DNA of 5,139 nt from Lishizhenia sp. Its GTDB lineage: Bacteria > Bacteroidota > Bacteroidia > Flavobacteriales_D > Crocinitomicaceae. Shown one piece after another: positions 1-5,139 of the stretch. Where the stretch lies: the NCBI GenBank assembly GCA_007117055.1, contig SKHH01000198.1, positions 1-5,139 of the forward strand, read 5' to 3'. Both the position numbers and the translations under genes were made by a program. The notes beneath the pieces were generated by a model. That model was given only the letters and a program-made list of their open reading frames with translations, did not search any database and was not told the origin of the DNA. Within the stretch, counting starts at the first letter, position 1. Each line of letters begins with the position of its first letter.

Positions 1-566
1 AATAATTCAACTGCAAAGGAAGTCTTTTCTAGTGGAACTTGCATAGACAAAAAACAACTTTCTTCGAAAACCTGTTCATCAATTTTCCATTGTTGTTCTT
101 TTATCGCATTCATAACATAAGGCATTTCACTGTATTCAAAGTGAACATCAAAAAAAGTATGTAAATTCCGAGTAATAATTTGGCCGTTCTGTATTGCTAG
201 TTGGGCTGCTGTTCTATAGGCATTAATCAAACCACCAACACCTAATTTTGTTCCTCCGTAATACCGTATCACTCCAATTAATACATTCGTCAAATCATAA
301 GATTGTATTTGACCAAAAATCGGTGCGCCTGCACTATTACTTGGCTCACCATCGTCATTATAGCGATACAAAGAGCCATCTGCTTTAAGTCGAAAAGCAT
401 AACATAAATGTCGTGCTTGATGATGTTCTTTTCTCCATTCTTCCAAATATTTCTTTACTTCAGCCTCAGAAAAGCATGGTACAACGATACCAATAAACTT
501 TGAACCTTTCTCTTTGTAGATTCCTTCACTTCTTTCACTTAATGTTTTATAGCTTGTTAGCTCCAT
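1..566 (-). CDS. yigZ: YigZ/IMPACT family protein (UPF0029), C-terminus cut by window edge
   Basis: The leftward frame is open from the ATG at 566 to the window edge, giving 188 codons that begin MELTSYKTLSERSEG. The IMPACT/YigZ core is unmistakable: ARHLCYAFRL at residues 51-60, DDGEPSNSAGAPI at 71-83, and VIRYYGGTKLGVGGL at 99-113. The remaining part, from about residue 135, fits the ferredoxin-like DUF1949 domain usual in bacterial members. Family proteins are about 200 residues long, so probably only 10-20 residues are missing. Eukaryotic IMPACT proteins act in translational control through Gcn1, but the biochemical role of the bacterial proteins is not firmly settled, so no reaction is assigned. 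The gene diverges from the lipoprotein gene and has a good promoter match about 90 bases upstream. The start is supported by a typical family N-terminus. Confidence 0.93.
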   Translation of the reverse strand, partial: MELTSYKTLSERSEGIYKEKGSKFIGIVVPCFSEAEVKKYLEEWRKEHHQARHLCYAFRLKADGSLYRYNDDGEPSNSAGAPIFGQIQSYDLTNVLIGVIRYYGGTKLGVGGLINAYRTAAQLAIQNGQIITRNLHTFFDVHFEYSEMPYVMNAIKEQQWKIDEQVFEESCFLSMQVPLEKTSFAVEL

Positions 567-622
567 AGCTGGCTTTTCATTACCCTAAAGTAAACATCCA
601 AGGGTCTTTTCCGGATATTTTT

Positions 623-630
623 TATATTTG
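623..630 (+). promoter_or_regulatory. Candidate -7 element for the lipoprotein-methyltransferase unit
   Basis: TATATTTG fits the Bacteroidota -7 consensus TAnnTTTG. No TTG is present at the expected -33 distance, so the match is one-sided. Transcription would start near 637, about 75 bases before the lipoprotein ATG. In AT-rich DNA this motif also arises by chance. Confidence 0.3.
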
Positions 631-654
631 TAAAACATTTTAATGTTACGGATA

Positions 655-683
655 CAAAACTAACAATTTCATAAAAGTCCAAC
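655..683 (-). promoter_or_regulatory. Candidate Bacteroidota promoter for the YigZ-family gene
   Basis: Read leftward, GTTG at 683-680 (-33-like) is followed after a 17-base spacer by TAGTTTTG at 662-655. The latter matches all fixed positions of the Bacteroidota -7 consensus TAnnTTTG. Transcription would start near 648, leaving a leader of about 80 bases before the ATG at 566. This is the best two-part promoter match in the left half of the window. It is a motif match only. Confidence 0.5.
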
Positions 684-712
684 CGTTAATAGAGATAAAC
701 TAATTATAATAA

Positions 713-1258
713 ATGCATAACACAAAGTCTTTTTTTAAATTCATCCAACTAATTTGCTTGCTTGTTTTTTTATATGCATGTGATAAAGAAGAAGTAATAG
801 ACACGTGTCAGGATGGAATATTTACTCCTGGAGAAGAAGGAGTCGATTGTGGAGGTCCTTGTCCACCTTGTGAAGAAGAAATAAGCTCACTAGCCTTTGC
901 CACCATTAATGGATTTGAAACACGTTTTGATGATTATTCCATAGAAAAGTTTGATGATTGGGTGATTCGAATTTTCAACGACACAATTGATATCACGTTA
1001 AATCTTGGTAATGGTGATTCGTTGGGGTTACGTCCTATGAAACCCCTATTTTCAAAAGCACAGCTATTTAATAAAAACTTTTCGCAATTGGCTCAAGGTC
1101 GCACAGTGTTTATGGAAATTGATCATGATGAACAGCGTCTTTCATTTTACTGTGACGCTAAATTCACTTTGGATCCTAGTGGTCCAAACTTTAACCCTTT
1201 AGATACACTTTTTATAACACAAGGTGATTTTGCAAATATTCCATGGGAGAATCAATAA
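713..1258 (+). CDS. Putative surface-exposed lipoprotein with a GVDCGGPC cysteine motif
   Basis: This encodes a 181-residue secreted lipoprotein of unknown function. Basic and polar residues (1-9) are followed by a hydrophobic segment (10-22) and the lipobox LYAC, with C23 as the predicted lipidated cysteine. Just after it, D24-K25-E26-E27 matches the K-(D/E)2 type of lipoprotein export signal described in Flavobacteriia, so exposure on the outer face of the outer membrane is inferred. Residues 31-53 form a short cysteine motif with C32, DGI, GVDCGGPC and C53 (cysteines 32, 46, 50, 53), a pattern that recurs behind the signal peptide of many Bacteroidota lipoproteins. Residues 57-181 resemble no family I recognise and could be a small beta-rich domain. 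The ATG follows an A/T-rich stretch with no Shine-Dalgarno. The 3' end overlaps the methyltransferase start by 16 bases. Confidence 0.82.
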   Translation: MHNTKSFFKFIQLICLLVFLYACDKEEVIDTCQDGIFTPGEEGVDCGGPCPPCEEEISSLAFATINGFETRFDDYSIEKFDDWVIRIFNDTIDITLNLGNGDSLGLRPMKPLFSKAQLFNKNFSQLAQGRTVFMEIDHDEQRLSFYCDAKFTLDPSGPNFNPLDTLFITQGDFANIPWENQ

Positions 1259-1833
1259 ACCATCCAAAAGCATTTTGGAATGAACGTTACGCTCAACAGA
1301 ATACCGGCTGGGATTTAGGAGAAGTGTCTCCTCCTTTAAAGAGCTATATAGACCAAATTGAAGATAAATCCAAAAAAATATTGATTCCAGGAGCAGGCAA
1401 CTCTTACGAAGCTGAATATTTAGAAAAACTTGGTTTTACTGATATTACTGTTATCGATATAGCCCCCATTTTAGTAGAAAGATTAAAAGAAAAATTCAAC
1501 AACAATAGTGCTGTACATATTATAGAAGGCGATTTTTTCGATCATGAAGAGAAATACGACCTTATTCTAGAACAAACTTTTTTCTGCGCCATCTCTCCTT
1601 CTTTACGTCGCACCTATATTGAAAAAGTAAAATCCCTACTTAAACCAAAAGGGACACTTGTTGGTGTTTTATTTGACAGATCGTTTGAAGGAGGACCTCC
1701 ATTTGGAGGAAGTAAAAAAGAATACAAGGCTTTGTTTTCTGCGTATTTTAAAAACACGCAAATCATCCCATGCTATAATTCCCACCTAGCACGACAAGGA
1801 AGCGAAGTTTTTATTAGAGTGCGTCAGGGATAA
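1243..1833 (+). CDS. TPMT-like SAM-dependent methyltransferase
   Basis: This is a 196-residue class I methyltransferase of the thiopurine/thiol/halide methyltransferase-like family (PF05724). The N-terminal signature is present: FWNERY at residues 11-16, then TGWDLGEVSPPL at 21-32. Next come the SAM-binding loop IPGAGNSYEAEYL (48-60), the acidic end of strand 2 at D72 (VIDIAP), GDFFD (96-100) and EQTFFCAISPSLR (110-122), all hallmarks of this family. Members methylate sulfur, selenium, tellurium or halide acceptors; the substrate here cannot be read from the sequence. The protein is cytosolic, with no signal peptide. The ATG lies inside the lipoprotein gene with a 16-base overlap, which suggests translational coupling. 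The start is favoured because the signature begins at residue 11, as in relatives. The function of the lipoprotein gives no clue to the substrate. Confidence 0.88.
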   Translation: MGESINHPKAFWNERYAQQNTGWDLGEVSPPLKSYIDQIEDKSKKILIPGAGNSYEAEYLEKLGFTDITVIDIAPILVERLKEKFNNNSAVHIIEGDFFDHEEKYDLILEQTFFCAISPSLRRTYIEKVKSLLKPKGTLVGVLFDRSFEGGPPFGGSKKEYKALFSAYFKNTQIIPCYNSHLARQGSEVFIRVRQG

Positions 1834-1918
1834 TTATTTCATATCGTTATTTCGTTTTTCGAATACGCTATCTTTTCGATTTTATACAGAATAATTTTCA
1901 TGTTCTCAAAAAAGACCG

Positions 1919-1926
1919 TACTTTTG
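1919..1926 (+). promoter_or_regulatory. Candidate -7 element of the helicase gene
   Basis: TACTTTTG is a full match to TAnnTTTG and ends 16 bases before the helicase ATG. No clear TTG lies 17-23 bases upstream; the nearest related sequence is T-rich at 1895-1901. If used, the transcript would start near 1931-1934 and carry a leader of only about 10 bases. Confidence 0.45.
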
Positions 1927-1942
1927 TAGCCCAATTTTTGAG

Positions 1943-3463
1943 ATGAGAGATATGATAGATGAGGCACTTTTTGAACCCAAAACACTGTACCCCTTTCAAA
2001 AGGATACAGTTGAAAAAATTATTAATGAGTTAGAAGAAAACGGAAGTGACTTTAATTTATTATTCCAGCTTCCAACAGGTGGAGGAAAAACAGTTATTTT
2101 TTCTGAAATTGCTAAACTTTATATAGAGAGATGGGAAAAGAAAGTACTTATTTTAACACATCGTATTGAATTATCGGTTCAGACCTCCAAGCAACTTTCA
2201 GCTATTGGTGTAAGCAATAAAATCATCAACAGTGAAGTGAAAACGTTGAATGATCAAAATGATTATAACTGTTTTATTGCGATGGTTGAAACACTGAACA
2301 ACCGACTTCAAGATAATGAAAACTTCATCAAAGATATTGGTTTAGTTATTGTTGATGAAGCTCATTATAACAGTTTTCGAAAAATTTTCCAATATTACAA
2401 AGACGCAAACATTTTGGGTGTTACCGCAACCCCATTAAGTTCAAATAAAGCACTGCCCTTAAATGATCATTACGACAAGTTGCAAGTAGGGGAAAGTATC
2501 GCTTCTCTTATTGAAAATGGGTATTTAGCAGACGCCGAAACATTTACTTATGACGTCAATCTCCATGGGTTAAAAATTGGTTCAAACGGTGATTTCACGG
2601 TCAGTAGCTCTGAATTGGTTTATGGCAATCATTTTATGCAAGAAAAATTGCTTTTCGCATATGAAGAAGTAGCCGTTGGTTCGAAAACACTCATATTCAA
2701 CTCTGGAATTGAAACCAGTATAAGAGTAAAAGAAACCTTTGACAAAAGAGGATACAAAATTCGACATTTAGACAGCACTTTTTCGGATAAGGATCGTAAA
2801 GAAATACTCGCATGGTTTAAAAAAACACCTGATGCTATACTATCTTCTGTTGGTATTTTAACAACTGGATTTGATGAACCTACAGTAGAAACCATTATTT
2901 TGAACAGAGCGACACGTTCATTAACGTTGTATCATCAAATGATAGGTCGGGGATCACGAAAGCTCCCCAAGAAGGACCAGTTTCAACTGATTGATTTAGG
3001 AAACAATGTGCGAAGATTTGGACTATGGCAAGATTATATTAATTGGCATGATGCTTTTAAATTTCCTGATCGCTTCTTAGAGTCGCGAGTTTCAGAACAA
3101 GAAGACATGGAGTTTGAAGTACCTTATGAACTTCCAAAATTCATCCGTGAAAAAATAAATACGGAGATACTTGACCAATTTAATATGAAGAGGATCTATG
3201 ACGAATGTATGGAAAATGGAGAGCCTGGAAAAAAAGCAGTGGACTATTCATTAGAAAATCATTTTGAAGCTATTCGAACTGTAGCTTGTGATTTTTACGA
3301 TGGTCTAGAACTTCAAGAAGCTATTCAAGAGCACATTGAACACCGATTAAAACAATACACAAAATGTATTTCCAAATCGACGCGAAATTATTTCAAATAC
3401 TTGATGGATACATACAATCGTCAATTACGCCAGAAACTTCGAGCTGTGCTAGACGATGAATAA
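1943..3463 (+). CDS. Superfamily 2 DEAH-box helicase with an uncharacterised C-terminal region
   Basis: This 506-residue protein has a complete set of SF2 helicase motifs. A Q-like entry, LYPFQ, lies at residues 15-19. Walker A is PTGGGKT (44-50), motif Ia is LTHRIEL (71-77), motif II is VDEAH (137-141) and motif III is TATP (161-164). Motif V lies around ILTTGFDEP (305-313) and motif VI is QMIGRGSRK (332-340). It should be an ATP-dependent nucleic-acid translocase of the COG1061 (SSL2-like) kind; whether it acts on DNA or RNA is not shown. The catalytic residues are intact. From about residue 355 the sequence is acidic and helical-looking, with no family I recognise. M4 at 1952 is an alternative in-frame start. 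The gene appears to be a single-gene unit that converges on the DUF2256 gene with 4 bases between the stops. Confidence 0.9.
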   Translation: MRDMIDEALFEPKTLYPFQKDTVEKIINELEENGSDFNLLFQLPTGGGKTVIFSEIAKLYIERWEKKVLILTHRIELSVQTSKQLSAIGVSNKIINSEVKTLNDQNDYNCFIAMVETLNNRLQDNENFIKDIGLVIVDEAHYNSFRKIFQYYKDANILGVTATPLSSNKALPLNDHYDKLQVGESIASLIENGYLADAETFTYDVNLHGLKIGSNGDFTVSSSELVYGNHFMQEKLLFAYEEVAVGSKTLIFNSGIETSIRVKETFDKRGYKIRHLDSTFSDKDRKEILAWFKKTPDAILSSVGILTTGFDEPTVETIILNRATRSLTLYHQMIGRGSRKLPKKDQFQLIDLGNNVRRFGLWQDYINWHDAFKFPDRFLESRVSEQEDMEFEVPYELPKFIREKINTEILDQFNMKRIYDECMENGEPGKKAVDYSLENHFEAIRTVACDFYDGLELQEAIQEHIEHRLKQYTKCISKSTRNYFKYLMDTYNRQLRQKLRAVLDDE

Positions 3464-3467
3464 AAAG

Positions 3468-3611
3468 TCATTTCTTTTTTTTTGACCGACGACATTTCTC
3501 ACTACAATGTTTAACTTCATTCCAATTGCGTTCCCATTTCTTTCGCCAGAAAAAAGGTAAGTTGCAAACGGGACAAATTTTATGTGGTAGATCTGATTTC
3601 TTATGTGCCAT
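3468..3611 (-). CDS. DUF2256 small four-cysteine protein
   Basis: A 47-codon leftward gene running from the ATG at 3611 to the TGA ending at 3468. The protein begins MAHKKSDLPHKICPVCN, with CPVC at residues 13-16, FFWRKKWERNW at 20-30 and the second cysteine pair C36 and C40 in HCSEKCRR (35-42), then a lysine tail. This is the full DUF2256 (PF10013) pattern, CPxC-x(5)-WRKKW...CSxxCR, and the four cysteines suggest zinc binding. Family members are this short and their function is unknown. The gene starts 5 bases after the miaE stop, so co-transcription and possibly coupled translation with miaE are likely. The C-terminal lysines are encoded in a run of nine A. Its stop is 4 bases from the convergent helicase stop. 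Confidence 0.93.
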   Translation of the reverse strand: MAHKKSDLPHKICPVCNLPFFWRKKWERNWNEVKHCSEKCRRSKKKK

Positions 3612-3616
3612 TCGAT

Positions 3617-4198
3617 TTAACCATGCATAGTAGCTTCTTTTCCATACTTATCCATTAAACTTGCTTCAAAACTTAAAAACTCTTTCCATCGCTTATCCAC
3701 ATTAATCGTAGCTGCATATTTTTTTGCAAAATTCAAAAACATCGTGTAATGTCTTGCTTCACTTTCCATTAATTCCCGATAAAAAACCCTCAACTCAGGA
3801 TCTTCTAACTCCTCAGATAACAACCTAAAACGTTCACAACTTCTAGCTTCAACCATTGCCGCAAATAGCATTCGCTCTACAAATTGTTGTTCGTAATTTC
3901 CTCCTTTACGAATATAAGCCAATAAATCGTGAATGTATTCGTCTCTTTTCTCTCTCCCTAAAGTTAACCCTCGTTTTTGAAGTTCTCTATGCACCATCTG
4001 AAAATGTTCCATTTCCTCTTTTACCAATTCCCCCATTGCTTCTACAACATCCGTATATTCGGGAAACTTCACTATTATGGAGATTGCATTGCTTGCTGCT
4101 TTTTGCTCACAATAGGCATGATCAGTTAATACTTCTTCTATATTTTTCTCTACTATATTTACCCATCTTGGATCTGTTGGTAACTGTAATCCTAACAT
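3617..4198 (-). CDS. miaE: tRNA-(ms2io6A)-hydroxylase MiaE family, ferritin-like diiron enzyme
   Basis: This is a 193-residue member of the MiaE family (PF06175), which hydroxylates the isopentenyl group of 2-methylthio-N6-isopentenyl-adenosine at tRNA position 37, using O2 and a diiron centre. The four-helix ligand set is visible: E31 in DHAYCEQKAA (26-35), E62 and H65 in EEMEHFQMVH (61-70), E117 in EARSCERF (117-124), and E147 and H150 in ESEARHY (145-151). It is shorter than the enterobacterial enzyme (about 270 residues), but the core is complete. It is cytosolic. If active, it implies that MiaA and MiaB are encoded elsewhere in the genome. It is the first gene of a two-gene unit with DUF2256. 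The ATG at 4198 gives a normal family start (MLGLQLPTDPRW) and lies 14 bases after a -7 element. Confidence 0.92.
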   Translation of the reverse strand: MLGLQLPTDPRWVNIVEKNIEEVLTDHAYCEQKAASNAISIIVKFPEYTDVVEAMGELVKEEMEHFQMVHRELQKRGLTLGREKRDEYIHDLLAYIRKGGNYEQQFVERMLFAAMVEARSCERFRLLSEELEDPELRVFYRELMESEARHYTMFLNFAKKYAATINVDKRWKEFLSFEASLMDKYGKEATMHG

Positions 4199-4212
4199 GT
4201 CTCTTTTTTATA

Positions 4213-4220
4213 CAAATCTA
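4213..4220 (-). promoter_or_regulatory. Candidate -7 element of the miaE-DUF2256 unit
   Basis: Read leftward, TAGATTTG matches all fixed positions of TAnnTTTG and is separated from the miaE ATG by 14 bases. No TTG is found at the -33 distance. Use of this site would give a leader of fewer than 10 bases. A nearby imperfect inverted repeat (GTTTAAA at 4224-4230, TTTAAAC at 4246-4252) covers the -33 region but is low-complexity. Confidence 0.42.
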
Positions 4221-4320
4221 GCGGTTTAAATTAAATTGTTTACATTTTAAACTAAAATATAGAAATGTTAGAAACAACTATAACAAAAGTGACATGAGGA
4301 AAAAAAAAGAATAATTTTCA

Positions 4321-4350
4321 TTGTTAATCAAAATTTAAAATTTAGTTTTA
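4321..4350 (+). promoter_or_regulatory. Candidate promoter of the histidine operon
   Basis: TTG at 4321-4323, a 19-base spacer, then TAGTTTTA at 4343-4350. The second box matches TAnnTTTG except for its last base, and the spacing is the Bacteroidota norm. The transcript would begin around 4355-4358, almost at the leader-peptide ATG (4359) or about 9 bases before a second in-frame ATG at 4365. Confidence 0.45.
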
Positions 4351-4358
4351 TACCCGAA

Positions 4359-4412
4359 ATGAAAATGAACAACACACATCATCATCATGTAAACGCACAG
4401 CGAGCGTGGTGA
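4359..4412 (+). CDS. hisL: Histidine operon leader peptide (attenuator peptide)
   Basis: A 17-codon frame encoding MKMNNTHHHHVNAQRAW, ending in TGA. Four consecutive CAT histidine codons lie at 4377-4388. It sits just upstream of an intrinsic terminator and hisG, exactly where a his leader peptide is expected. When charged His-tRNA is scarce, the ribosome should pause on the CAT run and allow antitermination; otherwise it reaches the stop and the terminator forms. The run is shorter than the seven His codons of the Escherichia coli leader. The second ATG at 4365 could be the true start (MNNTHHHH), which does not alter the mechanism. The peptide itself probably has no other role. Confidence 0.9.
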   Translation: MKMNNTHHHHVNAQRAW

Positions 4413-4450
4413 AGTTGTATTGTATAAACTTTAATAAAAACCCGCTTGTG
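4396..4450 (+). promoter_or_regulatory. Putative antiterminator of the his attenuator
   Basis: CACAGCG at 4396-4402 can pair with CGCTTGTG at 4443-4450, with one bulged T. The second arm overlaps the left arm of the terminator, so the two folds exclude each other. Between the arms, 4410-4416 can pair with 4427-4433 (core AAGTT/AACTT), which would bring the outer arms together. A ribosome held at the first His codons would leave 4396-4402 free, whereas one at the stop codon (4410-4412) would cover it. This was derived by eye with no energy calculation. Confidence 0.5.
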
Positions 4451-4466
4451 TTCAGGCGGGTTTTTT
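4436..4466 (+). terminator. Intrinsic terminator (his attenuator)
   Basis: CCCGC at 4441-4445 pairs with GCGGG at 4456-4460. The helix can extend inward by a T-G wobble and a T-A pair to a loop of 6 bases, and outward by A-T pairs between 4436-4440 and 4461-4465. The right arm runs directly into six T, then G and more T. It lies 23 bases after the leader-peptide stop and 44 bases before hisG, so it must regulate hisG rather than end an upstream gene. Confidence 0.9.
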
Positions 4467-4510
4467 GTTTTCAAAGAATGCGTTTCAACCACAAGCACTA
4501 AAAAACAAAA

Positions 4511-5139
4511 ATGAAAAGATTACAAATTGCAGTTCAAAAATCAGGTCGATTACTCGACGAATCGTTAGCTCTTTTGAAAGAGTGTGGACTAAAAATTCCT
4601 TCTCCGCAAGGACAATTGAAAGCATCGGTGGATAATTATCCCATGGATATTCTTTTCTTGCGCAATAGCGATATCCCCCAGTATGTGCAGGATGGTGTTG
4701 CAGATATCGCGATTATTGGAGAAAATTTATTGGTGGAAGATGAATCGGATGTGGTAAATTTGATGCCGCTTGGTTTTTCGAAATGTCGTGTTTCATTGGC
4801 CGCTCCTAAATCTTTAGGGATTAAATCCGTTAAAGATTTTGAAGGAAAGAAAATCGCGACGTCCTATCCGGCTACTTTGCGCAAATACTTGAGTGAACAA
4901 GGGGTAAATGCGAGTATCCACACGATTTCAGGGTCTGTTGAAATTGCGCCAACAATCGGCTTGGCAGATGGAATTTGTGATATCGTTAGTACGGGAAATA
5001 CGCTTTTCATGAATGGGCTGGAAGAAGTCGAAAAGATTTTGTTTAGCCAAGCAGTATTGATTGCGAATAAGTCGCTCGACGCTGCTTCACAAGAACTGTT
5101 GGATAAGTTGGTGTTCCGAATTAAGAGTGTCTTGGAGGC
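4511..5139 (+). CDS. hisG: ATP phosphoribosyltransferase HisG, C-terminus cut by window edge
   Basis: This is the first enzyme of histidine biosynthesis, joining ATP and PRPP to give phosphoribosyl-ATP. The 209 whole codons present start MKRLQIAVQKSGRLLDESL, typical of the family. Other conserved parts are ADIAIIGENLL (64-74), KIATSYPATLRKYL (114-127) and the signature from GSVEIAP (141-147) through LADGICDIVSTGNTL (151-165). Full-length long-form HisG is about 285 residues, so the end of the catalytic part and any ACT-like regulatory domain (the site of histidine feedback) lie outside the window; long versus short form is therefore inferred. The ATG follows an A-rich stretch with no Shine-Dalgarno. 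It is probably the first gene of a his operon under attenuator control. Confidence 0.97.
   Translation, partial: MKRLQIAVQKSGRLLDESLALLKECGLKIPSPQGQLKASVDNYPMDILFLRNSDIPQYVQDGVADIAIIGENLLVEDESDVVNLMPLGFSKCRVSLAAPKSLGIKSVKDFEGKKIATSYPATLRKYLSEQGVNASIHTISGSVEIAPTIGLADGICDIVSTGNTLFMNGLEEVEKILFSQAVLIANKSLDAASQELLDKLVFRIKSVLE

Noticed and set aside
1840..1880. Possible terminator hairpin after the methyltransferase gene around TTCGTTTTTCGAA
   Set aside because: The perfect stem is only 4 base pairs; extending it needs two bulges, and no T tract follows the right arm. Too weak to call.
2582..2895. Leftward open frames of 61 and 88 codons inside the helicase gene
   Set aside because: Both are antisense to intact helicase motifs, overlap each other, and have no promoter or family signal.
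3467..3486. GTCA/TGAC hairpin over the convergent stops as a two-way terminator
   Set aside because: Only 4 pairs around a T-rich loop, with no G/C-rich stem; it is unlikely to terminate transcription.
3856..4221. Rightward open frame of 121 codons opposite miaE
   Set aside because: It is the antisense of a clear MiaE-family gene, has no recognisable family features and is very rich in Leu and Pro, as expected from a reverse-strand shadow.
4224..4252. Inverted repeat GTTTAAA...TTTAAAC upstream of miaE as an operator
   Set aside because: The arms are 7 bases of low-complexity A/T-rich sequence with a 15-base gap; such repeats are expected by chance here.
4294..4314. Tiny frame of six codons (MRKKKE) upstream of the his leader
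   Set aside because: It is too short, lies upstream of the predicted his transcription start and has no link to any structure.

Overview
The window looks like chromosomal DNA from a member of the Bacteroidota, most likely Flavobacteriales. It is AT-rich and has no clear Shine-Dalgarno sequences; several starts instead sit behind A-rich stretches. Several genes carry the Bacteroidota sigma-factor -7 element TAnnTTTG, and one lipoprotein has a Bacteroidota-type surface-export signal after its lipobox cysteine. The species assignment is inference from these features only.

Left part (1-1833): a YigZ/IMPACT-family gene runs leftward off the window edge. Diverging from it is a two-gene unit read rightward: a small cysteine-motif lipoprotein whose last 16 bases overlap the start of a TPMT-like SAM-dependent methyltransferase. 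The candidate promoters for the two directions lie close together at 623-683.

Middle (1834-3463): a 506-residue superfamily 2 DEAH-box helicase with its own close-set -7 element and an unrecognised C-terminal region of about 150 residues. Its stop codon lies only 4 bases from the stop of a convergent leftward unit.

Convergent leftward unit (3468-4198): miaE, for a ferritin-like diiron tRNA hydroxylase, is followed after 5 bases by a 47-codon DUF2256 gene with a four-cysteine putative zinc-binding motif. The DUF2256 gene is easily missed because it is so short.

Right part (4199-5139): a complete histidine-operon control region. It holds a promoter-like sequence, a 17-codon leader peptide with four consecutive His codons, a possible antiterminator and a strong intrinsic terminator. 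After these come the first 209 codons of hisG (ATP phosphoribosyltransferase). This is classical ribosome-mediated attenuation and is the best-supported regulatory system in the window.

Most genes belong to ordinary chromosomal families. I see no mobile element, CRISPR array, tRNA or rRNA. The least explained items are the miaE-DUF2256 pair, the lipoprotein-methyltransferase overlap, the helicase C-terminus, and the very short leaders implied by three of the promoters.
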